This document shows positions 32,757 through 40,736 of a stretch of 64,000 bases of DNA, in pieces. A program made the translations under genes and the position numbers. The DNA comes from Prauserella flavalba (GTDB lineage Bacteria > Actinomycetota > Actinomycetes > Mycobacteriales > Pseudonocardiaceae). The notes under the pieces are model-generated. The model was not told the origin of the DNA. It saw only the letters and a list, made by a program, of their open reading frames with translations, and searched no databases. The stretch spans positions 62,001-126,000 of the forward strand of contig NZ_MASU01000013.1 of the NCBI RefSeq assembly GCF_003202235.1, read 5' to 3'. Positions within the stretch are counted from its first letter, which is position 1; each line of letters begins with the position of its first letter.

Positions 32757-33380
32757 TCAGCCGCAGCGTTCGCGCAGGGTGACGACGCCGTCGCCCTCCA
32801 GTTCCGCGAAGTACGCCGACCGCCCGGCCATCGCCATCGTCAGCGCGAGGGTGGAGCCCGCCACGCGGGGCCCGGTGCCCGTCGTGAACGGTCCGTCGGT
32901 CGCCACGAGGTGGAGGCCCCGCACCCGAGTCCTGCCGGGCAGCATCAGGTCGGACCCGCTGTAGAACTCGGCCACCGGCGTCACCGTCGAGACGGCGTAC
33001 TCGCGCCGGATGCCCAGCGGCCGCCGGATGTCCTCGCCGTGCACGAGGGCCTCGCCGAGCATCGCGACCGCCGGCAGCGGCGGTTTCGTGGTGCTTGCGG
33101 TGACCCGCCGGAAACGGGTGAGCGTCTCGGCCGCGTTAGCGCCCAGTTGCTCAGCCAGCCGCATCGCGACCTGGCGGTCGAAGTCGAATCGGCAGCGGAC
33201 CACACCGGTCAGCCAGCGAAGCGGCCCGAGGCTGGCCCCGGCGGTGAGGTGCGCCAGCACCTCCCGCACCGACAGCCCGGTGCACAGCGACGGTGTCGCC
33301 CACCGCTGTTCCGGCAACTCGGCGAGGTCGGCGGCCAAGGCCGAGCGTTCGGCGTGGATGATCGGCCAGAGTGCGGTCAT
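32757..33380 (-). CDS. DinB-fold maleylpyruvate isomerase family protein (mycothiol-dependent type)
   Basis: 207 aa. The N-terminal four-helix DinB-like domain has the MDMPI pattern (WATPSLCTGLSVREVLAHLT, with the conserved His of the metal triad, and ALVHGEDIRRPLG, with a second one). The C-terminal part resembles the SCP2-like domain of the same family (RGLHLVATDGPFTTG; LALTMAMAGRSAYF). Members use mycothiol as a cofactor or as a substrate for detoxification. GAGGAG lies 10 nt before the ATG. The gene is bracketed by inverted arrays of a 21-bp repeat: one directly after its stop codon, one 139 bp before its start. Confidence 0.87.
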   Translation of the reverse strand: MTALWPIIHAERSALAADLAELPEQRWATPSLCTGLSVREVLAHLTAGASLGPLRWLTGVVRCRFDFDRQVAMRLAEQLGANAAETLTRFRRVTASTTKPPLPAVAMLGEALVHGEDIRRPLGIRREYAVSTVTPVAEFYSGSDLMLPGRTRVRGLHLVATDGPFTTGTGPRVAGSTLALTMAMAGRSAYFAELEGDGVVTLRERCG

Positions 33381-33518
33381 GTCGTCGGATCTCCTCTCGC
33401 GGCGGGAATGCCCGGGAGTAGGACTCCACGACCGCGCCAGGATCATCGCACCGGCACGTCCCTCGTCCGCGAGTCCCCCGCTCTGGTTCGCGAGCTGCCC
33501 GTTCGCGCGCCGGAGAGT

Positions 33519-33665
33519 GCGCAACTCACCGTCCGGAACGCAGAACTCGCAGCCGGGAGTGCACGACTCGCGCGCGGGAACGCACGACTCGCGAACGGGA
33601 ACGCACGACTCGCGGCCGGGAATGCACGACTCGCGAACGGGAGTGCACGACTCGCGCGCCGGCCT
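33519..33665 (-). repeat. Array of seven 21-bp tandem repeats, inverted relative to 32543-32752
   Basis: Seven units begin with GCRCRACTCRC-type sequence at 33519, 33540, 33561, 33582, 33603, 33624 and 33645. On the minus strand they read GCGAGTCGTGCRYTCC, the unit of the left array. The first two are degenerate; the last five share GCACGACTCGC exactly. The array occupies the region between the divergent DinB-fold gene and the methanol dehydrogenase gene, so it lies in a promoter-bearing region, unlike the left array. Confidence 0.92.
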
Positions 33666-33807
33666 GTCCGGGTGGAGGGGGTGGGCGCCCTCCACCCGGC
33701 CGGAGAGCGGTTCCGGGCGAGGGGTTTCCGCCCGCGACCCCTTGGAGCGCCGTGATGCCGGTCATACCTTCGGCCCCAGTACGTGCCATCACGGAAAGGG
33801 TCAGCCA

Positions 33808-35100
33808 ATGCAGGTCGACGAACTACTCAAGCCGTTTCCCCTCAAGGAGTTCCACCCGATCCCGCGCGCGCTGCTCGGCCCGGGCTCCCACGAGATGATC
33901 GGCCCGGAGGCACTGAAGATCGGCATGCGCCGTCCGCTGGTGATGACCTCGGGGCTGCGGGGCACCGAGATCGTGCACAAGATCGTCGAGTCGCTGAAGT
34001 ACCACGGCCTCGAACCCACCGTGTACGACAAGGTGGAGTCCAACCCCAAGGACTACAACGTGATGGACTCCGTCGCGCTGTACCAGGAGTCGGGCTGCGA
34101 CGGCTTCGTCTCGATCGGCGGCGGTTCCTCGCACGACGCGTGCAAGGGCGCCCGCATCTCCGTGGCCCACGACGGCCGCAACGTCAACGAGTTCGAGGGC
34201 TTCAACAAGTCGGAGAACCCGAAGAACCCGCCGCACATCGCGGTGTCCACCACGGCGGGCACGGGTTCGGAGACGTCGTGGGCCTACGTCATCACCGACA
34301 CCACCACCGACCCCGCCAACCCGCACAAGTACGTCGCGTTCGACGACCACTCGGTGGTCACGCTCGCGATCGACGATCCCGTGCTCTACTACGACTGCCC
34401 CTCGCACTTCACGGCCCAGTGCGGGTTCGACGTGCTGGCGCACGCCTCCGAGCCGTACGTGTCCAGGTTGGACTTCACGCCCTCGCTCGGCAGCGCGCTG
34501 TACTCGGCCGAACTGGTGGGCGAGCACCTGCGCACCGCCACGTGGCATGGCGACAACCTGCGCGCCCGCGAGGGCATGATGTACGCGCAGTACACGGCCG
34601 CGCAGGCGTTCAACTCCGGCGGGCTCGGCGTGATCCACTCGATCTCCCACGCCGTGAGCGCCTTCTACGACACCCACCACGGCCTGAACAACGCGATCGC
34701 GCTGCCGCGCGTGTGGGCGTGGAACCTGCCGGTCGCCTACCAGCGCTACGCGAAGCTCGCTGAGGCGCTGGGCGTGGACACCTCCGGCATGACCGAGGTG
34801 CGCGCGGCCGACGCCGCCGTGGCCGCGGCGATCCGGCTGCTGCGCGACGTGGGCATCCCCGAGCGGTTCGTCGACGTCACCCAGGACACGCACCCGAAGA
34901 ACCGCCTCGGCACGGGACCCACGGAGTTCTACGCCAAGGCCAAGACCATCAAGGGCGACAAGGCCGACGTCGATCGCGTGTCCAACCACGTCCTCGGCGA
35001 CGCCTGCACACCGGGCAACCCCAAGGAGACGACGTTCGAGACCGTGCGGCCGGTGGTGGACCACTGCTTCAACGGCGACCTCGACGACCTCATCTCCTGA
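33808..35100 (+). CDS. mdo: NDMA-dependent (nicotinoprotein) methanol/alcohol dehydrogenase, iron-type family
   Basis: 430 aa. Group III alcohol dehydrogenase fold with NAD-binding GGGSSHDACKGA and metal-site segments GFDVLAHASEPYV and HSISHAVSAFYDTHHGLNNA. Length and sequence match actinobacterial methanol:N,N-dimethylnitrosoaniline oxidoreductases, which keep NAD(H) tightly bound and pass electrons to mycofactocin. It probably oxidises methanol or other short primary alcohols. The ribosome site is GAAAGGG upstream of the ATG at 33808. Downstream, in the same direction, come MoxR, VWA and methyltransferase genes. The mycofactocin biosynthetic operon itself is not in the window. A strong hairpin follows its stop codon. 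Confidence 0.9.
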   Translation: MQVDELLKPFPLKEFHPIPRALLGPGSHEMIGPEALKIGMRRPLVMTSGLRGTEIVHKIVESLKYHGLEPTVYDKVESNPKDYNVMDSVALYQESGCDGFVSIGGGSSHDACKGARISVAHDGRNVNEFEGFNKSENPKNPPHIAVSTTAGTGSETSWAYVITDTTTDPANPHKYVAFDDHSVVTLAIDDPVLYYDCPSHFTAQCGFDVLAHASEPYVSRLDFTPSLGSALYSAELVGEHLRTATWHGDNLRAREGMMYAQYTAAQAFNSGGLGVIHSISHAVSAFYDTHHGLNNAIALPRVWAWNLPVAYQRYAKLAEALGVDTSGMTEVRAADAAVAAAIRLLRDVGIPERFVDVTQDTHPKNRLGTGPTEFYAKAKTIKGDKADVDRVSNHVLGDACTPGNPKETTFETVRPVVDHCFNGDLDDLIS

Positions 35101-35114
35101 TCTCCTCCCAGCCC

Positions 35115-35156
35115 GTGGGTGTTCCGCGGCGGGTCCGGCCGCCGCGGAACACCCAC
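35115..35156 (+). terminator. Long perfect hairpin after mdo
   Basis: Arms at 35115-35131 and 35140-35156 are perfectly complementary over 17 bp (18 with the next pair) around a short loop, and GC-rich without a T-tract. It begins 14 nt after the mdo stop and ends 27 nt before the MoxR start. It may terminate or attenuate transcription, or stabilise the abundant mdo message relative to the downstream genes. Confidence 0.75.
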
Positions 35157-35183
35157 GTCCCACGATCGAAGGGATTGCCGCGC

Positions 35184-36332
35184 GTGAGCTCTCGAAACGG
35201 GCACCGTCCCCAGCCGTTCGCCTCCGTGGAGGAGGTCACGTCCCGCCTCGGCGACGTCGGCTACCTCGCCGACCGCGCGCTGGCCACCACGGTCTTCCTG
35301 CAGGCGCGGCTGGGCAAGCCGCTGCTGCTGGAGGGACCCGCAGGGGTCGGCAAGACCCAGCTCGCCAAGGCGCTGGCCGCCGCGACGGGACGCCCGTTGC
35401 TGCGCCTGCAGTGCTACGAGGGCCAGGACGAGACCAAGGCCCTCTACGAGTGGGACTACGGCAAGCAGATGCTCTACACGCAGATCCTGCGGGAGAAGAT
35501 CGCCCAGATCGTGGCCGACGCCGACGACCTCGCCGGTGCGGTGGAGGCGATCGGCGCGCACGACTCGGTGTTCTTCTCCGAGCGGTTCCTCGCCGAACGG
35601 CCGCTGCTGCGCGCGATCCGCTCGCCCGAGCCCGTGGTGCTGCTCGTGGACGAGGTGGACCGGGCCGACGAGGCGCTGGAGGCGGTGCTGCTGGAGATGC
35701 TCGCCGAGTACCAGGTGTCGGTGCCCGAGCTCGGCACGTTCACCGCGGAGCACGTGCCCCTGGTGGTGCTGACGTCCAACAACACCAGGGACCTCTCGGC
35801 CGCTCTCAAACGCCGCTGCCTGCATCTGTTCCTCGGCTACCCGTCGGCGGAACGGGAGCTGGAGATCATCCGCTCGAAGAGCACGGGGCTGCCCGACGCC
35901 GTTTCCGGTCACCTCGTCGACGTGGTGCGCGGCCTGCGGGAGCAGGGGTTGCGCAAGCCGCCGGGCATCTCCGAGGCGATCGACTGGGCCCGCACGCTCG
36001 CGCTGCTCGGTGCCACCGAGCCCGATGCCGGGCTGCTGGAGGACACGATCTCGGTGGTGGCCAAGTACGACCGCGACGTGGAGCGCGCCCTGCGCGTGCT
36101 GCCCGCGCTCGCGGAGGGGGAGCGGCCCGCGCCCGCACCCGAACCCGGTGGTGCCGACAGCGCCGACGACCCCGGAACGGGTGCGGCGCTGAGGGCCGCG
36201 CGGGACACGCCGGGCAGGCACGGCGCCGGCTACTACGGCGAGCGCACCGGCAGCCCGGCGGAGCCTCGGCGGGTGAGCGGCAGCCAGGGGGAGCGCTCGT
36301 TCGTCGCCAACCACGGCCGTCGCACGCGGTAG
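35184..36332 (+). CDS. MoxR-type AAA+ ATPase of the alcohol dehydrogenase cluster
   Basis: 382 aa. Walker A GPAGVGKTQLAK, Walker B VVLLVDEVDRAD, sensor 1 LTSNNTRDLS and an arginine finger segment LKRRCLHLFL. It belongs to the CbbQ/NirQ/CoxD-like branch of MoxR proteins, which work with the VWA protein encoded next to them to activate metalloenzymes. The C-terminal 65 residues are Pro/Gly-rich and variable. GTG 35184 has GAAGGGA 10 nt upstream; an in-frame start farther left would run through the hairpin. Activation of the dehydrogenase is inferred from gene order. Confidence 0.9.
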   Translation: MSSRNGHRPQPFASVEEVTSRLGDVGYLADRALATTVFLQARLGKPLLLEGPAGVGKTQLAKALAAATGRPLLRLQCYEGQDETKALYEWDYGKQMLYTQILREKIAQIVADADDLAGAVEAIGAHDSVFFSERFLAERPLLRAIRSPEPVVLLVDEVDRADEALEAVLLEMLAEYQVSVPELGTFTAEHVPLVVLTSNNTRDLSAALKRRCLHLFLGYPSAERELEIIRSKSTGLPDAVSGHLVDVVRGLREQGLRKPPGISEAIDWARTLALLGATEPDAGLLEDTISVVAKYDRDVERALRVLPALAEGERPAPAPEPGGADSADDPGTGAALRAARDTPGRHGAGYYGERTGSPAEPRRVSGSQGERSFVANHGRRTR

Positions 36333-36340
36333 GCGCGGCG

Positions 36341-37825
36341 ATGCTGAGGAGCCTGCACCGGTTCGCGCGGCTGCTGCGGCACGCCGGCCTGCGGGTGTCG
36401 TCGCCCGAGATCGTCGACGCCGCCCGGTGCGTCGCCGCGAACGGGATCGTCGCCGACCGCGAACTGTTCCGCGAGGGCCTGCGCTGCTCACTGGTGAAGG
36501 ACCACCGCGACGGGGAGCTCTTCGACAAGCTGTTCGCCGCCTTCTTCGCGCTGGTGCGCTTCGGTGCCGAGCAGCGGGACGGCGAGGAGCCGAGCGGCCC
36601 CGGCGGGAAGCTGCTGGAGGACTTCACGCTCGCGGAAGAGGTGGGCCAGCGCCCGCCGAGGGCCGACATGGAGAGCCCCGACGCCGAGCTCGGTGAGCTG
36701 TTCGAGAGGGACAACCTCGTCGAGCGCTACAGCCCGCACCCCGAACTGAACCCGATCGTGCTCGACAACGAGACCGAGGACGAGGTGGTGTTCTCCCAGC
36801 AGGACGTGTCCACGATGGACGGTTCCAACGAGGTGCTGCTGGAGATCGACCGCAGCCACGGCGTCGCGCCGGGGAAGCTCGGCAAGGCGCGCGGCACGCC
36901 GGTCGACGCGTCGCTGAGCCTCGCCGAGCAGGACGCGCTGCTCGGCTGGCTGGAGGGCTCGGGAGAGGACGAGGGCGACGAGCGGGAGGCAGTCGCGCTG
37001 GGCGGGGAACTCGACGAGCGCCTGCTCGAACGGCTGCCCGAGGCGCTGCGCAAGCATCTCGAGCACCTGCTGCGGCTGGAGTACGAGGTCGAGCGGGGTG
37101 AGTGGCGTGGTGACGAGACCGGGCACGAGGAGCTGGAGGAGGCACTGCACCGCATCGTGGCCACGCTGCGCGGAGCCGTGACCCACCGCAAGCGGCCCTC
37201 GCCGCGCGGGCGCATCGACTCGGCGAGGACCATGCGCCGCAACCTCCGCTACGACGGCGTGCCGTTCCGCCCGGTCACCGTCAGCCAGACCGAGGACAAG
37301 CCGAGGCTCGTGGTGCTCGCCGACGTGAGCCTCTCGGTGCGGGCGACGGCCGGGTTCACGCTGCGGCTGCTCTACGGGCTGCACGACCTCTTCGCCAAGG
37401 TCCGCTCGTACGCGTTCGTCGCCGAGATCGCCGAGATCAGTGGCCTGTTCGCGGGGCAGCGGATCGAGGACGCGCTCGGCACGCTGTTCCGGGGCGAGGT
37501 GATCGACGTCGATGCCAACTCCGACTACGGCGCGGTGTTCGGCACGTTCCTCGCCGAGCACGCGGGTGCCGTGAACCGCAGGACGACCGTGCTGGTGCTC
37601 GGCGACGGGCGCGGCAACGGCAACGACTCGAACCTCGGCGCGTTCGCCGAGATCGCGCGCCGGGCTCGGGACGTGCTGTGGCTGACACCGGAGCCGAGGC
37701 ACTCGTGGGGCCTCGGCGCGTGCGACCTGCCCGCCTACGCCGAGCACTGCGGGCGCGTGCGCGTGGTCCGGGACCTGGCGGGGCTGGAGCGGGCCGCGCG
37801 GGACCTGCCGATGGCGGCGCGATGA
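36341..37825 (+). CDS. von Willebrand factor A (CoxE-like) protein
   Basis: 494 aa. An N-terminal helical region (RFARLLRHAGLRVSSPEI), a long acidic middle, and a C-terminal VWA domain with the MIDAS motif DVSLS beginning at D328 and later Thr/Asp ligands (FRGEVIDVDANSDYG; VLVLGDGRGNG). CoxE-type proteins form a chaperone pair with MoxR/CbbQ ATPases. It starts eight bases after the ATPase stop and overlaps the methyltransferase gene (ATGA at 37822). No signal peptide, so the complex is cytosolic. Confidence 0.9.
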   Translation: MLRSLHRFARLLRHAGLRVSSPEIVDAARCVAANGIVADRELFREGLRCSLVKDHRDGELFDKLFAAFFALVRFGAEQRDGEEPSGPGGKLLEDFTLAEEVGQRPPRADMESPDAELGELFERDNLVERYSPHPELNPIVLDNETEDEVVFSQQDVSTMDGSNEVLLEIDRSHGVAPGKLGKARGTPVDASLSLAEQDALLGWLEGSGEDEGDEREAVALGGELDERLLERLPEALRKHLEHLLRLEYEVERGEWRGDETGHEELEEALHRIVATLRGAVTHRKRPSPRGRIDSARTMRRNLRYDGVPFRPVTVSQTEDKPRLVVLADVSLSVRATAGFTLRLLYGLHDLFAKVRSYAFVAEIAEISGLFAGQRIEDALGTLFRGEVIDVDANSDYGAVFGTFLAEHAGAVNRRTTVLVLGDGRGNGNDSNLGAFAEIARRARDVLWLTPEPRHSWGLGACDLPAYAEHCGRVRVVRDLAGLERAARDLPMAAR

Positions 37826-38715
37826 CAGGCGTGCTGCCCGTGCTCGACCCGCTGGCACCGGGCGAGCCGGGGGAGTACCGCGACGAACTGGTGCGCGTGG
37901 TGCGCCTCGGTGACGGGCAGCCGAGGACGTCGCTGGGGCCGGTGCTCGCGCGTACCCGCAATTTCCGGTTGCACGACGGGGGATCGCGCGTGGAGGTGAG
38001 CCACGTGCTGCGTCGCCCCGACCTCGGCAACGATCTCACCGAGCTGCTCGCGGGCGAGCTGTTCCGGCCGGGCGTGCTCGCGGGGTCCGCGCTGTTCGAA
38101 CGGATCTTCGTCGGCGTGGTGCGCTCGACCGTGCCCGGGGCGCTGCCCGCGTGGCGGGCCTTCTACGGCAACACGCTGGCGCGCCTGCGTTCCCGTCCGC
38201 GCGGGCGCTCGTGGACGGCCGACCTCGCGCCCGTCTACGATCGCGCGGCGGCGCTCGTGCCGCCGGGACGCGTGCTCGATCTGGGTTCCTGCTTCGGGTT
38301 CTTCCCGCTGTTGCTGGCCGGTCGCGACGGCTACGAGGTGACCGCGTCGGACCTCGTTCCCGGCAGCATGCGGCTGCTGTCGGCGGTCGCCGCGAGCGAG
38401 GGCGTGCCGCTGCGCACGATCGCGTGCGACGCCGCCGCCGTGCCCCTGCCCGACGGCGCGGCCGACACGGTGACCGTGCTGCACCTGCTGGAACACCTCG
38501 CGCCCGCCGAGGGTGCGCTGGTGCTCGCCGAGGCGCTGCGGCTCGCCGCGCGGCGGGTGGTGGTGGCGGTGCCGTTCGAGGACGAGCCGAGCACGTGGTA
38601 CGGCCACGTCCGCCGGTTCGGGCGCGAGGAGCTCGCCGCACTGGGCGAGGGCACCGGCCTGCCGTTCACGGTGAGCGAGCACCACGGCGGCTGGCTCACC
38701 GTCCACGTTGCCTAG
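37822..38715 (+). CDS. SAM-dependent methyltransferase, MftM-like (mycofactocin glycan methylation)
   Basis: 297 aa. The Rossmann methyltransferase domain (about 130-295) has motif I VLDLGSCFGFFPLLLAG, the acidic residue after strand 2 (VTASDLVPG) and motif IV-like TVTVLHLLEHL. The N-terminal extension of about 125 residues is typical of the mycofactocin oligosaccharide methyltransferase MftM. Position in a nicotinoprotein dehydrogenase cluster supports that role: capping the glucan of mycofactocin by methylation. The assignment rests on context and general similarity. The ATG overlaps the VWA stop, and its own TAG shares CTAG with the convergent regulator stop. Confidence 0.72.
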   Translation: MTGVLPVLDPLAPGEPGEYRDELVRVVRLGDGQPRTSLGPVLARTRNFRLHDGGSRVEVSHVLRRPDLGNDLTELLAGELFRPGVLAGSALFERIFVGVVRSTVPGALPAWRAFYGNTLARLRSRPRGRSWTADLAPVYDRAAALVPPGRVLDLGSCFGFFPLLLAGRDGYEVTASDLVPGSMRLLSAVAASEGVPLRTIACDAAAVPLPDGAADTVTVLHLLEHLAPAEGALVLAEALRLAARRVVVAVPFEDEPSTWYGHVRRFGREELAALGEGTGLPFTVSEHHGGWLTVHVA

Positions 38716-39380
38716 ATGAGCCCCATCTTGCTGGCCTCGTAGACGGCCTCGGCGCGGGTCGAGGCGCCGAGCTTGCGCATGATGTTGCGGACGTGGAACT
38801 TCACCGTGGTCTCGGAGATGAACAGCCGCTCGCCCACGACGCGGTTGCTCAGGCCCGTCGCGAGCAGTTCGAGCACACCCTGTTCCCGTTCGGTGAGCGC
38901 GGGCTCGTCGGGCGCGGTGCGGATCGAGCGCGCCATCACCGACGCCGAACGCGAGTCGAACGCGCTCTCGTCGCGCGCGACCGTCCGGATCGCCGACACG
39001 AGCGCGCTCGTGTCCACGTCCTTGATCACGTAGCCCTTCGCGCCGCGGTGCACGGCCTCCAGCACGTAGGCGTCGTCGAGGAACGTCGTCAGCACGAGCA
39101 CGCCGATCCCGGGGTGGTTCGCCGTGATCTCGGAGCACAGTTCGAGGCCCTCGGTGTCGGATCCGGTGCCCAGCTTCAGGTCCAGCAACACGATGTCGGG
39201 GCGGAGCCGGTCGAGCACCACCCTCGCCTCGGCCGCCGTGGTGGCCTCGCCGACCACGCGCATGTCGTCCTCGCGGTCGAGAATGGACCGCAGGCCCTGC
39301 CGCACGATCGCGTGGTCGTCCACCAGCACGATGCTCAGCTGCCCCTGCTCCGCGCGCGGACGCGTCGCCTGCCGGTTCAT
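38712..39380 (-). CDS. NarL/LuxR-family response regulator (MnoR-like)
   Basis: 222 aa. Receiver domain with the acidic pair in VLVDDHAIVRQG, phospho-acceptor Asp in IVLLDLKLG, Thr in VLTTFLDD and Lys in GYVIKDVD. The C-terminal LuxR helix-turn-helix is LTEREQGVLELLATGLSNRV to RNIMRKLGA. Its start overlaps the kinase stop. In mycobacteria a homologous pair, MnoSR, controls the methanol dehydrogenase and a 1,3-propanediol-type iron dehydrogenase; the same three kinds of gene are adjacent here, so alcohol-responsive activation of both dehydrogenases is likely. Confidence 0.9.
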   Translation of the reverse strand: MNRQATRPRAEQGQLSIVLVDDHAIVRQGLRSILDREDDMRVVGEATTAAEARVVLDRLRPDIVLLDLKLGTGSDTEGLELCSEITANHPGIGVLVLTTFLDDAYVLEAVHRGAKGYVIKDVDTSALVSAIRTVARDESAFDSRSASVMARSIRTAPDEPALTEREQGVLELLATGLSNRVVGERLFISETTVKFHVRNIMRKLGASTRAEAVYEASKMGLI

Positions 39381-40729
39381 GGTGCCGCCTTTCCGTTGCG
39401 CCGCAAGGGAAGCGGGATGTCGAGCAGGAGCATGATCCCACCCAGCTCGGAGCGCCGGATCGACATCGTGCCGCCCAGTTCCTTCGCCCTGGCCTGCATG
39501 TTCGCCAGCCCGCGGTGCACGCCTGCCAGGTCGGTGGCGGCGGTGAGCTTGAGCGTCTTGCGCAGCTGGGCCGGGTCGCCGTCGCCGTCGTCGGAGATCG
39601 TGAGCACGATCCGCTCTGGCCGGTAGCGCAGCCGCACGAGCGCCTGCTCGGCCGTGGTGTGCATGACCGTGTTGAACAGCGCCTCCCCGGCCAGGCGCAG
39701 CAGCGAGTGCTCCACCTCGCCCGGCAACGGCACCGGCGTGCCGACCACGCGCACCCGCACCTTGAGGTCGCTCGGCAGGTGCACCGACGACAGCCGTTCC
39801 AGCAGCACCGGCAGCGAGCCCGGCGGCTCCTCCGACCCGTTGTGCAGCGCGTAGATCGCGGCCCGCAGCCGCTCGACCGCGTGCCTGGTGAGGTCCTTCG
39901 CCGCGGTCAGCTGCTCGACCACCTGCTCGTGCCCGCCCTCCGCGGCCAGCTCGGCGCGGCACACCTCCACCGTCATGCCCGCCGAGAGCACGTCCTGCGT
40001 GACGCTGTCGTGCAGCTCGCGCGCGATGCGGTGCCGCTCGTCGTCCAGCGCCTGCCGCTGCATGGCCTCGATCAGCCGCTGCTGCGTCTCCGCCAGCTCC
40101 CGCGCCTGCCGCTGCGCGGCCTCGGAGAGCATCTCGGTCTTGCCGCGCAGCTTCGTGGCCGCGTGCAGCAGGAACGAGTTGTGCAGCGCCACCGCGGCCT
40201 GGTTGGCGAGCACCCGCAGAATCGCCAGGTCCGTGTCGGCCACGTCCACGCCGAAGCCCGGCAGCCCGGCGATGCCGCCCACCGGCTCGCAGTCCAGCGT
40301 CATCGGCACCCGCACGATCGGTCCGCCGCCCGCGTCCTCGGCCTCCCACGGCCGCGACCGCAGCACGTGCAGGTGCGGCAGCGCCTCGGCGGGCAGCAGC
40401 CGTTCGTCGTCGATCAGCTCGGCGCCGCGCAGCAGCAGGAACCTCGGCCGCGCGGCCTGCAGCGCGCCGTCGGCGACGGCGACCAGCAGCCAGTCGGCAT
40501 GCAGGTGCTCGGCGGCGGCGTGCACCACGGCCTCGACGAGCCCGCGCGGGCCCTCGGCCGTGCGCACGAGCGCGCGGGAGATCCGGTCCAGCGCGCGCAC
40601 GGCGTTCTCCAGTCGCTCCGCCGAGCGCACGTACTCGGGATAGAACGAGCGCTTGCCGGAGCGCACGCCGGTGAGCGCACCGAGATCGGCCTCGTTGCGG
40701 CCGAAGCCGGTGTGCGGTGAGGACGTCAT
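39377..40729 (-). CDS. Cytosolic GAF-domain sensor histidine kinase (MnoS-like)
   Basis: 450 aa and no membrane helix. GAF domain (about 55-200: AEHLHADWLLVAVADGAL to VLANQAAVALHN), a coiled-coil linker, HisKA_3 dimerisation domain with phospho-acceptor His in RHRIARELHDSVTQDV, and an HATPase domain with LAGEALFNTVMH, SDDGDG and GLANMQARA. A soluble sensor is consistent with detecting a diffusible alcohol, aldehyde or redox cofactor. It is coupled to the response regulator (ATGA overlap at 39377) and lies seven bases after the iron dehydrogenase stop, forming one transcript with it. Confidence 0.9.
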   Translation of the reverse strand: MTSSPHTGFGRNEADLGALTGVRSGKRSFYPEYVRSAERLENAVRALDRISRALVRTAEGPRGLVEAVVHAAAEHLHADWLLVAVADGALQAARPRFLLLRGAELIDDERLLPAEALPHLHVLRSRPWEAEDAGGGPIVRVPMTLDCEPVGGIAGLPGFGVDVADTDLAILRVLANQAAVALHNSFLLHAATKLRGKTEMLSEAAQRQARELAETQQRLIEAMQRQALDDERHRIARELHDSVTQDVLSAGMTVEVCRAELAAEGGHEQVVEQLTAAKDLTRHAVERLRAAIYALHNGSEEPPGSLPVLLERLSSVHLPSDLKVRVRVVGTPVPLPGEVEHSLLRLAGEALFNTVMHTTAEQALVRLRYRPERIVLTISDDGDGDPAQLRKTLKLTAATDLAGVHRGLANMQARAKELGGTMSIRRSELGGIMLLLDIPLPLRRNGKAAP

Positions 40730-40736
40730 GGGTTCC

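Noticed and set aside
32522-32782. Small plus-strand protein made of SRAFRTA repeats (and other frames of the array)
   Set aside because: All frames of a stop-free 21-bp repeat are open. No ribosome site and no non-repeat domain, and the same applies to the right array.
32543-33665. CRISPR array
   Set aside because: The 21-bp units are directly adjacent with no spacers, the two arrays are inverted relative to each other, and no cas genes are near.
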